DNA of 64,000 bases from Nematostella vectensis (Eukaryota; Cnidaria; Anthozoa; Actiniaria; Edwardsiidae): assembly GCF_932526225.1 (NCBI RefSeq), contig NC_064035.1, positions 16,044,469-16,108,468 of the forward strand, read 5' to 3'. The notes beneath the pieces are model-generated. The model worked only from the letters and a program-made list of their open reading frames with translations, ran no database searches and had not been told where the DNA came from. Positions within the stretch are counted from its first letter, which is position 1. Every line of letters starts with the position of its first letter. Below, one piece after another: positions 48,861-59,415 of the stretch. The position numbers and the translations under genes were made by a program.

Positions 48861-49698
48861 TAGCAGGATGGTTGTCAAGTTACAGATAAAATTACTGTAG
48901 ATGGGGTGGACTAACAAGCAAGTTGCAGCCCTGAATGACTGAGCACCCCCTATAAGACCAAAACCTTTTAGAAAAGCTCTTGAATATTTCTGAATAATTT
49001 GCTTGTATGTGCTTTATGTGATGCAGTGCTTACATTCTCATACAGATAGCTCACTATTGAGTATCTAGATTTTCCCACAATTTCTCTCTTGAGCTCAAGG
49101 GGCTCATCAAGGATCATTTGGTGGTCCTTTCTTTATATGTACATTAGATTTTGTAGGATCACTATTATAACAACCTACTTTTGACATTTATTATGGTGTT
49201 GAAAATTGCTGTTTTTGATGAAAGAACAGTATATGGGGCCCAAGTGACAACTAATAGTACCGTAAATGCTCTGTCTTGGCTGCCTTTATACCTCCATGTT
49301 ATACCTCTGTGTTCTCTCTCTCAAGTATTGCCATGCTGATCATTTCCTTATAATTTTCAAAAATATGGGTAGGAGGGGGGGGGGGGAGAAGGGCACAAGT
49401 TCATGTCCCCCCCCTGCTATGACCAAGTTTATAAGTATAAGGCATGACCTGACTACTGTTATTGTTGGAAATGGAAAGCCAAGCAGGAGAATAGTTCCTC
49501 AGCTTATTCCATACTGGTTACAGCCTTGGTTGATGACTTTAATCTAGTAAATAGTGACCAGTAAAACACTTGTTTTTGTAATATTTGATGATATCCAAGA
49601 TAAAAAATAATAGATTTATTGTCATGTTATATTTTTTGTCTACCATTGTTGACATGTCCAAGAACTATTTTTATAAGTATTTTTTATGCACAAACTAC
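48861..49698. other. 3' flank of gamma-tubulin, no further gene seen
   Basis: It is AT-rich with a G run at 49375-49386. No classical AATAAA was noted close to the stop. No open frame resembles a known protein. Confidence 0.4.
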
Positions 49699-50172
49699 CA
49701 GGGCTTCTGGAAATACGCGGGGAAAAAACTCAAAATTACGCGGGATTTTGCAATACCTTTTTCTTTAAAAATCAAAATTTTGCGGGATTCTTTACTGAAT
49801 TACGCGCTAAATTACATGGAATATCAACTTGAAAAGGTTGTTTATTTTGCGTGAAAATATCTTAGGCAAGTTTTCATTGGCTCCTAGCCACCAGCCAATT
49901 AAAAAAGGTATTTTATTATTAGTCCTAGGCCTAGGTGGTTTAGCAATAACGCCTAGTCATTTTATTTGTTTTCGAAATTCAGTGCGAAATATCGCACTCT
50001 TACGCACGAGAAATAGAGGTAAGAACCCTAAAAGAACACATTAGCTGTGCAATTAAATGTTTTGTCTTTCAAAATTTAGCCACCTTACGCGGGATTACGC
50101 GGAAATTTGTGGATTACGCGGAAAAAGCCAAATTACGCGCTTCCGCACAAGCGCGTAATTCCAGAAGCCCTG
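49699..50172. mobile_element. 474-bp inverted-repeat element with target duplication AACTAC
   Basis: The ends CAGGGCTTCTGGAAATACGC and GCGTAATTCCAGAAGCCCTG are inverted, flanked by AACTAC at 49693-49698 and 50173-50178. The interior has many TTACGCG/CGCGTAA boxes in both orientations near both ends. It is non-autonomous, between gamma-tubulin and SLC25A1. Confidence 0.85.
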
Positions 50173-50559
50173 AACTACACACCAAGGCCCGAGCTTCGCC
50201 AAAATGAAAAACAGCAAATTGCAAAAAATCAAGCAAGTGCACAAAAATAAAAGTGTTCAAAAACGCTACATAGGTGACTGTTAAAATAGGGAAAATCAGT
50301 TTATTATTTCGAGGGTAGGACTGTAAGGCCTAAAAATAATAAGACCACACATGGGTCCACAGGGTCTAAACCAACATCACTTTGGCTAGCAGAATGTAGC
50401 AAGTAGCCAAAAAGCCTAAATTTGACATTTGTTATTATGTTTGTTTTTTTTCTCTTTATTTTTGGTACCCCCCTCCCCCTTAAGACCTTGGAAATCCGGC
50501 GACCCCCTCTTTTTTTTCTTGCGTGTCACCACCCCTCAATCTTTAGAGCGCCCCCTCGA

Positions 50560-50688
50560 AGCCCCCTCACGTGATATCATTCGACCAATGAATTTCGCAC
50601 GTCAAACAATAGGTAAATAAGGTTTGCCGTACTAGTCTTCTTTGGAGGAAAACATTGAGTTCTTCTCAATCCCAATGCTGCTAACACG
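50560..50688 (+). promoter_or_regulatory. Putative SLC25A1 promoter / 5' UTR
   Basis: A CCAAT box lies at 50584-50588, about 100 bp before the ATG. An in-frame TGA at 50656-50658 limits the start to the ATG at 50689. No TATA box is evident. Confidence 0.45.
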
Positions 50689-53600
50689 ATGTCTTCTATA
50701 GAATCCACCAGTCGTGGCTCACTTGTAGCTTTACCAGATCCTGTTACTTTCCATCGAAGACGAATCTGTGCTTCGGTTGGTGGAGCTGGCGGAAAGAAAA
50801 GACATCCATTGAAGGCGATTTTAGCGGGTAAGGTCATTTGATGTAGTTTTCCTTCTATAAACGGGAATAAGTATATATCTCATGATGAGCCAAAGAAAAC
50901 AAAATAGCATGACGCATATATCCTAGTAGCTAGTTTACGACCAATGCTATTTATCTGCGATTACATTTGTTTGTGGCTAGGCTAAGAAAAAGTACATCCA
51001 GATCACATTCACAGAAGATAACTTAAAAAATTTGAGATAACAATTTATTCAGTTGTTCTAATCAGCAAAGCATCTAGCAATGATGCATCTAACTTATATA
51101 TTTCTGTGATGTTCTCCGGCATATGTATAGATTCAATACAGCCTTCTGACTGCCGTGTAGTAACATGTAGCAGATCACGTAGTCGTACGAAACTCGTACG
51201 TCAACTCATCAGTACAAAGGTCGGAAATTGTCCTCTACATTTGAACCAAACAATCCGAATAACTCATATGTTTTTAGCTCCTTTATACATGATCATTCAG
51301 GATGAAATTCATTAATTTGTGAGCTATTTCTCTTACGTGTAAAAGAATCAAGCAAGTCTCATTTTTCCGTCTTCAGGGACCAATCATTGAATTTTAAAAT
51401 CGCATTCTACGTGGCATCCTGGCCACTCAAGCATGATTTATTCAACTTAGCGGCAGTCATTGCACTCGTCCAGATTATATATCGAGCACAGCCTTTGTCC
51501 CAGAGATGGCTTACGTGTTTGTTGTTCAGAAGAATATACACGATTGTTTTATTCTTTTTCTCTGTTTCTCATGTGACGCTTTTGGAGGCGTGCTGGGGGT
51601 GTGACCTCAAGTACGTCAGCCATAGACATTTACCAAAGAAACATGTATTTATTGTTTTATTGTAACCCTGTAACCATTGATCTCAATGAAATATGCAAGT
51701 TTGTTCAATTGCAATTATATATAAACTCTATGGTATATTAGTATAAATCTACTCTTATACTGTCAAAAAACATACTGTCAAATCCTGTAATTTGATTGGC
51801 TCCCGTACTCACTATCTATTGAGCATTAAATAGCGAGTATCGAAAGAGACAGGGTTTTTCACAAAAACAACATAAATTTTTATTAAGATCGTCAGTTATT
51901 CGAAGGTGGTATGCGAGTGGATTTATACTAAACAATTAGACTACTTGCTCTCGTTTTCTGAGTCAATAGATAGCCAACGAGGCGCATAGCTGCAAGTTGA
52001 CTATTTGACTCGTAGAAAACAAGAGTGAAAAAAACTCGAACTTGTAGTCTAATTGTTAAGTATATGCATACTCTGATTGGCTAAGGCTATTGTTTATTGG
52101 TCACAAAAATAGAAACTGTTTAATTCTGGTAAAGGCGGCATTGTCACCAGTTTGCTTCTGGAGGGCTGACAGAAACCTCAACTGACAACAGGAGCTATTA
52201 GAATCTGTACTTAACAGGCCATCCGCTCTAAATTGTCAGTCAGTCAATCCTCAAAGAAACTTGTAATAGACAAACTGCTTTTACAATTTTGACATAATTT
52301 TAGCATTTGCTGTTAAAAATAATCAAATATCGTTACATAATCGACCAGTAAACTGGTATCAATGCTGCTTTAAAAAACATCCACTATCTGGATATTTTGA
52401 TTTGTTCATCAAAATAATTGGTTCAGCCAACTAATGGTGATACATGGGTAACATAAAAATGGTTGAATCCTGTTCTAGAAATGTTCATAGGCACCATAAA
52501 CAAATTTGTTAAAGCTTTCCAGACTTGTGTACATTTTATTACATGCTTATTTATTTGATACCCTTTAAGAACTTCTGGTTATTTTACCCAAGCTTACTAG
52601 AACTAGGAGGGTCTACTTATTCTCTGTCTATTGATCTGTTTTGTTACAATCTGTGTTTTCTGGCTTGTAAAAAGCCAAAATAGTTTTATTTACAGTATTA
52701 AAATAGAAATATGTAGTGCAAAACATTTAGAGCCCCTCAGGGGGATGGGGGGAGACTCCCATAAAGACAAGCAGGGGTGATTACAGCAAAATCAATTTTA
52801 ACCCTAAGGGATAACACTTTGGGTGTGGTCATTAGAAATTCCTACCCCATAAAATAGCACATTGAGCGTGGTCGAAAAATTTCTAACCCCTGTGACGACT
52901 TTTGGTCCAGTTGTTATTAAAAGGATGATCCATTAGTGTAAAACCCCCTAAAAATAGCAGAATCAGAAGAATCATTGAACAACCCCCTAAGGAATAGCAC
53001 TTAAATTTTTTACCCTAAAAATAGGATGATCACTCCTGTCTACTTTTATGGGGATTCTTCCCCCGGGATTTAAAAAAACCTAAAAAGTCCCTTAGCCATA
53101 ACATTGTTGCACTTTGAACAGTGAATACAAAAGTACCACTTGTCAAATGCTGACTCTAAAATACTTATGAGCTTCTGGGGAGATTTCACATTTTTTGTAG
53201 ATTCTATGGCTCACATAATTCTGTTACTTATAGGTGGCATTGCTGGTGGCCTGGAGATTTGTTGTGCGTTTCCAACAGATTAGTGACAGAGAAATCAGAC
53301 AAAAAATGATTCAATAGGGTATAGTTAATGGGATAGGTGGAAAGAAGCCCAGGTTAAACAATAAGCTCCATCGCTAATCTATTCTTTATCTTCAAAATTA
53401 ACTACAGTTAGTATTGGCGCCAGCAGAGGTGTGGCCGGGGGAGGGGGATAGTATACATCAATTGCAATTCCCTTGTAAATGCAAAATGAGCGTTGCACAG
53501 TTTGACCAATTCAGGCATATTTTCATAGAGATTCTATGGCTCACATAATTCTGTTACTTATAGGTGGCATTGCTGGTGGCCTGGAGATCTGTTGTACATT

Positions 53601-56600
53601 TCCAACTGAGTATGTTAAGACACAGCTTCAGCTTGATGAAAAGGCAGCAAAACCTATTTACCGTGGGCCTATTGACTGTGTGAAGAAGACAGTTAAAGGC
53701 CATGGTGTTCTAGGATTGTATAGAGGACTGAGCTCCCTGCTGTATGGTTCAGTTCCAAAGGCATCAGTTAGGTAAGCACTTGTACTGTAGACGTGGGATT
53801 CAGGGCTATATTACCATACCTGCCAACTCTCCCGGTTTTGCCAGGAGACTTCTGTTTTTTTTTATCAAATCTCCCGGTCTCCCGGTTTTACCTTAAATCT
53901 CCCGGTTTATGACCAAATTTTAATTAGCCGAGATGTTTTTGAAGTAAAAGTTGGATTTTAGCCACAAAGTTAGGCAATTCTTATAGTTTGTATTTAAGTT
54001 ATGACGTTTTCAGGTTTTTCGAGAATGAGCCTTTTTCCATGGGTTTTTCGTAGACCACAGGACTACTCCCGCAATACTGAAATGCTTGCAGATATGGACC
54101 AATCAAGTTTGACCATTTTCGCGCGAATTGTTGAGAATTTGGCTCTACTTGGAGCCGTTTTTGCGCGAGTTTTTAAGTTGGCGTTGTAAATCATGCCTGC
54201 TACAAACTTCTCATCAGAGAGAATTTTAAGGCACTCTGTGGTCAGGATACGATGGAATTTAAATGCTGGCCTCTCAAAAAGTAGTTGAAATTGATGTCCT
54301 AGACATCGAACCATTAGTCCAGTCAATATAGTGTTTTACCCAAAAGTAATTGCAACACAAGTAATTTCGAAAGTTCTCAAGAGTTCTCGTGGGGGAACAT
54401 CTTGAAAATTTCGATCAAAATTTTCACCATTTTATCAGGGCACAACCCTTCCCCTTCTTGGCTCCCAAAAACCTTTTATTCTTAATACAAACACCAAATC
54501 CTTGTTTTGCACTTCACAAATTTTAAAAAGCTTTACAATGTTTCAGTCAATGCCAGAAAACTCAAGATTTTTCCTATTCTTTTGTTGATAGGTTTGCTGT
54601 GTTTGAATATTTAAAAAATAAGATGGCTGACGAGAATGGAAAGCTAACACAATTCCAGACACTTGCATCAGGCCTAGGCGCTGGAGTGTCCGAGGCTGTT
54701 GTTGTAGTTTGTCCAATGGAAACCATCAAGGTCAAGTTCATTCACGACCAGACCCAGCCAAACCCTAAATACAAGGGTTTTTTTAGTGGAGTTAGAACAA
54801 TTCTTAAAACAGAAGGTAAATCCATTTTTCATCAAATGTAGTGACATGATAAAGATGTTTGTTGATAAGATGTATATAGCCTGAAAATCTGTGTAAGAGC
54901 TAGCAATATATATTGGATTTCAATATTGCTAAAAAAAAATTAAAAAATTAAAACAATTTTAATAATTTAATTTATACCAAAAATAATTATAGTAATTATA
55001 GTATTGCTGTGGTTAATGATGTTCATGGTATAATAGTGATTATAATGATGAGTCAATTATTTTAGGTTTCTTTGGTGTCTACAAAGGCTTAACAGCCACT
55101 GTAATCAAGCAGGGCTCCAACCAAATGATCAGATTCTTTGTCTATTCCAATCTGAAGTCCTGGTTACAAGGTGGAGATTCCTCCAAGGATATTGGTGCCG
55201 TTAAAACTTTCCTCATTGGTGGAGTGGCAGGAGCTGCAAGTGTTTTTGGCAACACTCCAGTTGACGTGGTCAAAACAAGAATGCAGGTGCTATAATTTGC
55301 ACTGAATGTATATGGTATCTTATGCAAAGTGTAGTACCATGTAATCTTTCACTGAAGGGAGACAAAAATCAGTCATAAGGAATTCTAGTTAATGGTAAAA
55401 TTTGAAAAGTTATTTTATTTAGCTTTTCATAGTTTGACATAGAACATAAACACAAAGTGCTGTATGGATATATTTATATTTTTTATATATATTTATATTT
55501 TTATATGTTCTTTGATCAGTTAATGGTATTCACATTCTCACAAATCACAGATTGCTATTTTTGTGGACTAACAAGAAAAAACGTTAGAGTTTTAGGGCCG
55601 GAGAGTAAGGGTGGTAGTGAGAAGCTCTGGCTTTGGGCTATAGGTTAAAAATGACTGAAGGTTATGATAAAATCCAAGAGTTAACAAATAACTTATGTTA
55701 TCAGAGATGAAATAAACTATTTTCTACTGCCACTACTGTATATTCATATTATTTTGAGAAACAAACTGTATTGGTGTACTAAGTGTTCTGTCCAATTTCT
55801 AGGGGTTAGAGGCTCACAAGTACAAAAACACACTTGACTGCACAATTAGGATAGCAAAGCATGAAGGCTTCAAAGCGTAAGTAAAGTACTCAAAGTCCTT
55901 ATAACCTTTCCCTTATAATAATCTAGCCAATAATGCTTTCAAATTCTAAATAGGGAATTGTATTTGATTGAAATTTGAATTTGCTATAGGCATTTATATC
56001 TTTAACTGAATATTAGTGCTCACTTTCTTGGCTTCCTATAGGGAATTGAATCTAATTGGCTTTTTGAGCCAATCAGCAGACATTTGCTGTTCAAAAAGCT
56101 ATCCTGCAGATCTCACATGCATGTGCGATAAGTGGCGCTACAAAAAAAATAGACAAATGTCGATTTTCTATAGAAGGATTTTTCTTAGGCAATAAAAATC
56201 GCTATAAAGCGGGAGATTTAGTGCTCCACTTCGGAGAGCGGGAGAAGAGGCCCAAAATCTTGAGACTCCCGCCTAATGCGGGAGAGTTTACAGGTATGCA
56301 CAATGAAATGAAAACCATGTAAAGCAGTTAATTTTATGCAAAAAAATATCATCTTATATCATCATATCTGTAGGTTTCAAAAGTAAGTCTACTTTGTGGT
56401 TATGTTCCCCCTTGGCCTTTCATTTCACAGCTTCTTTTTCCGAAGTTCAATCAAAATACCAAAATATTACAGTTTTTTTTTTCACTTCTTTATTCGTCCA
56501 CATCTCCGAGCCGAATATCATTTGATAGAAGAAAATAAAAAGGATTGACCAAATTTGTCAGTTATCTGAAAGGTTAAATCTATTGCATGACATTAAAAAT

Positions 56601-56987
56601 GCTCCTGATCATTTTGTATTGATTTCCCTGTCTTTATAAGATAGTACATCACAGAGCTGTAGCAGGCTTTAAAATATTAGGAGGGCACAAAACAGAAACA
56701 TAAAGAAAATATTGGGGGCCCAGCCATGACCCTACTGGTCATTTCCTAATAATATATTATATATTGTTTAAATATTGGGGACATTTACCCCCACTGCCAC
56801 CCCCCAGTCACGGCCCTGCATAAATCCAAATTTAATTTAGATTTGGAACATGTGTGTGTCTATTTTTTTCAGATTCTACAAAGGCACAGTTCCAAGACTT
56901 GGCCGGGTTTGCTTTGATGTAGCTTTCGTGTTCACTTTGTATGAGAATGTTATGAAGCTTCTTGACTATGTGTGGGTAACAGATTAG
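50689..56987 (+). CDS. SLC25A1: Mitochondrial tricarboxylate (citrate) carrier (6 exons, 326 aa)
   Basis: It exchanges mitochondrial citrate for cytosolic malate across the inner membrane, supplying acetyl-CoA for lipid synthesis. Exons: 50689-50827, 53564-53771, 54592-54815, 55066-55286, 55803-55876, 56873-56987; phases agree, 981 nt. Three mitochondrial-carrier repeats each carry the PX(D/E)XX(K/R) signature: PTEYVK (60-65), PMETIK (157-162), PVDVVK (255-260). [17 protein letters not shown] and [10 protein letters not shown] match the citrate-carrier subfamily. The 46-residue N-terminal exon ends in HPLKAILAG as in human. AATAAA follows at 57284-57289. Intron 1 contains a relic of a second gene copy. 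Confidence 0.95.
51927..52066. repeat. Inverted repeat around TAGTCTAATTGTT
   Basis: The left arm ACTAAACAATTAGACTAC and right arm GTAGTCTAATTGTTAAGT are complementary with few mismatches; CTCTCGTTTTCT pairs with AGAAAACAAGAG inside. It is a small foldback element of about 140 bp. Confidence 0.65.
52137..52375. mobile_element. Diverged family 1 MITE in SLC25A1 intron 1
   Basis: The ends GGCATTGTCACCAGTTTGCT and the complement CCAGTAAACTGGTATCAATG match the family 1 MITEs at 2410, 7575 and 15066. The interior is clearly diverged, so this is an older insertion. Confidence 0.65.
53199..53504 (+). pseudogene. SLC25A1: Collapsed relic of a second SLC25A1 copy inside intron 1
   Basis: 53199-53276 repeats the acceptor and first 43 bp of exon 2. 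At about 53274-53276 (shared AAC) it passes directly into the last 13 bases of the final exon (AACAGATTAG), the stop codon and about 220 bp of 3' UTR, matching 56976-57208. Everything between is deleted. This is what remains when one copy of a tandem gene pair loses its middle. Its intact acceptor could act as a decoy before true exon 2 at 53564; use of it would give FPTD and a stop. Confidence 0.88.
53812..53912. repeat. TCTCCCGGT-type repeat end in SLC25A1 intron 2
   Basis: It begins CATACCTGCCAACTCTCCCG and has repeated TCTCCCGGTTT. The complementary terminus appears at 56210-56297 in intron 5 (GGGAGAGTTTACAGGTATG). Host exons lie between them, so these are two separate element ends, not one element. 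Confidence 0.6.
56210..56297. repeat. TCTCCCGGT-type repeat end in SLC25A1 intron 5 (opposite orientation)
   Basis: GCGGGAGATTT, GAGCGGGAGAAGAGG and GCGGGAGAGTTTACAGGTAT are related in inverse to 53812-53912. No second end was recognised nearby. Confidence 0.5.
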
Positions 56988-59245
56988 TGACAGAGAAATC
57001 AGACAAAAAATGATTCAATAGGGTATAGTTAATGGGATAGGTGGAAAGAAGCCCAGGTTAAACAATAAGCTCCATCGCCAATCTATTCTTTATCTTCAAA
57101 ATTAACTACAGTTAGTATTGGCGCCAGCAGAGGTGTGGCCGGGGGAGGGGGATGGTATACATCAATTGCAATTCCCTTGTAAATGCAAAATGGGCGTTGC
57201 ACAGTTTGTTAGCTTAGATTACTTGCAATAAGTTAACTAGGACACTATTATTTTATAGGACATAATATCATTTCACTGTATGTAATAAAATGCTGTCAAA
57301 GTATTAAAAGTATTTCTTTTTTTTTTTAATAACCTTAAGGGATTTATGTATGTCTAGATACTTTCAATCATAGATATCAAAATGGCTTAATTTGCACCTA
57401 CTCTCAACTTGTGTTATAGCTTGGGGCCAAGTGACCAAAAACTGCTATTGCACTTGTTACTGGGATTAATTGAAAGATCTTATTAGATAACAACCTTGTA
57501 AATACTGTCTTTTTTCCCAGTGCAGAACAATATTTATGAAAATGAACTCTAACTTTTGTGGGATGCAAAAATAATGATTTTGACTAATGTTGCCTTGTAA
57601 TGTTTAGACCGAGCACAGAGTGACATGCCATCCACCTTGATACACCGACATCATATTAGAATTTAACACAAATTTCTATACGGTATTTTATTTTTAATTA
57701 TCATGAATTGATTATATCTACAAGAAATGAAGGAGGGGAATCATGGTTCAAGGGGAGAATTGTTATAGCTATAACTGACCTGCACCCACAGCTGTAGGAT
57801 TTATCGTCGGTTTCCCAGGGCCTTTTTATAGATGATGGAATTTAAGCTGGAATGTCAAGGTTTTGACAGCGTTTGATCTACATCTATTAGAATGGCAACA
57901 TCAAAGCGTGACACTAAGCAAGCATAACAGAAATAGTTAAAAAATAAATGAAGAAAAATATAACGAGATAACTAAATGTTTTCAGTTTTGGAAGGTAAAA
58001 TGTTACTGCATTCATCATATGCAAACGCGTACCCCGGGGGGGGGGGGGGGGTGCAGTCATATGAATCATATGGTTCTCACTAGGATGTAAAGCGCATGCG
58101 CAATTAAATCACACAGTTGCGTTTTCTTGCGCTTACGTTTTGGTGAGAATCGGAAAACTACGTTCGTTCCGCTTGCGCCAACCTTAAGAAATGGCCCACT
58201 TTTTGGCCGCCAAGGAGGCGTGCGCGCGCAGCCCCCTGTGTACGCGCCTGATATGAGATTGTCATAAGTTGGTAGGAGACTGTCCAATTGTCCTAGGCCA
58301 GAAGCTGAAGCTGGTGTCACATGAAGTCAGTACGGGACTTCATAGGATGCGAGGAGCGAGTTTTGATGACGGGTGGTTTTCAACTGAATTCAGAGTCTGG
58401 CCAAGCATTGAGTAGGGATAGGCTATAGGATCCCTAGTTCTGCAAATTCGTAAGACGAAGCACTTTGAAGGGTGGAATGCCATATCTTAGCCTATTCTTC
58501 AAGACTATTTAAGTCCATAAGTCTAGCTGGAGATTGAGTCAAGCATTGACTACTGAATCAGGCCATAGACTAAGGTATCATCTCTACATTTGCAAATAGC
58601 GAGATATGTTATTTTCAATGTCATTGGTGTAATTGAGGAAACACATTATGGGACCCCAGACTTGACTAGAGCCCTACCACTGCAAGAACCTTCCATGTTG
58701 AATTGTTGCGTTCTCCCGACTAGCCAAGAATGAATCCATCTCCGAGTCTCACCCCGGACACCATATTAATCAAATTTCTGGGTGAGTCGTTGATGGGGCA
58801 CTTTATCAAAAGCCTTGCAAAAACCGGGGATTAGGACACCAGTTTGCATTTTGTAGTTTAAAAAAATAATAATATATTCAAAAGAAAGCGCTTTGGATAT
58901 TCCCATCAAAGATAGCTTGGTTTGGAATAGATGTTAGTTGAATTCAACGACAAACAGGAATATTTCGGACTGTCGGGCCGTTTTTTGAGGACCCCATCCG
59001 ACTGCCGGACCTCTCTGGTCACTGCGGTTCCTTTTCTCTAACAACTTATGCCTTTAAATTATGTAGTCTGCCGCACAGCCGTCCTTTTATCGGTCGCGCT
59101 TCCTTGATTTCAGGTAATGGAGAAATATTATCATCTTTCGCGATTATAGCAAGAGCAGTAAATGTTTTACGTGATCTTCATTATTAACCAGATAACGCGC
59201 GCAAGAGGCGAACTCTACGAGCTTCAAGTGACGTCATTCACCCAT
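56988..59245. other. Intergenic region between SLC25A1 and the CATIP-like gene
   Basis: The SLC25A1 3' UTR runs to the poly(A) signal at 57284-57289. A G run is at 58037-58051, followed by a GC-rich block (about 58080-58260) with CGCATGCGC and GCGCGCGCAGCCCC that looks like a dispersed repeat. No gene is supported. Confidence 0.45.
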
Positions 59246-59259
59246 GTTGTCATAACAAC
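59246..59259. promoter_or_regulatory. RFX-type X-box upstream of CATIP-like gene
   Basis: GTTGTCATAACAAC fits the X-box consensus RYYRYYN(1-3)RRYRAC at every position, 157 bp before the ATG at 59416. RFX factors use such sites to activate ciliary genes. A CRE-like TGACGTCA lies 17 bp upstream (59229-59236). Confidence 0.65.
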
Positions 59260-59415
59260 TCAGATGATTCTCCGCGCGGGAACTTGAGCGAGAGACATAA
59301 GCGATCGAGTTATGTTGATGTCGAAACAAACCCCAAACAGAAAGTTCGTCCCTAGACGTTGCTAAATAATCTTTATTCGTTCGCATAACTGAATAGGAGT
59401 AAACATTTAACACAA

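Larger units (their letters stand above)
50828..53198. other. SLC25A1 intron 1, left part
   Basis: It holds an inverted-repeat element at about 51927-52066, a family 1 MITE relic at 52137-52375, and otherwise AT-rich sequence. The open frame 51387-51665 (+) resembles no protein I know. Confidence 0.45.

Noticed and set aside
50577-50837. Minus-strand open frame of 86 codons
   Set aside because: It is the antisense of SLC25A1 exon 1, whose plus-strand reading joins in phase to the carrier core and matches the human N-terminal boundary (LKAILAG).
51387-51665. 92-codon hydrophobic plus-strand open frame in SLC25A1 intron 1
   Set aside because: No family resemblance, no flanking promoter or splice support; chance frame in AT-rich DNA is likely.
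53812-56297. One transposon bounded by the two TCTCCCG-type ends
   Set aside because: It would enclose exons 3-5 of SLC25A1; two unrelated single ends are simpler.
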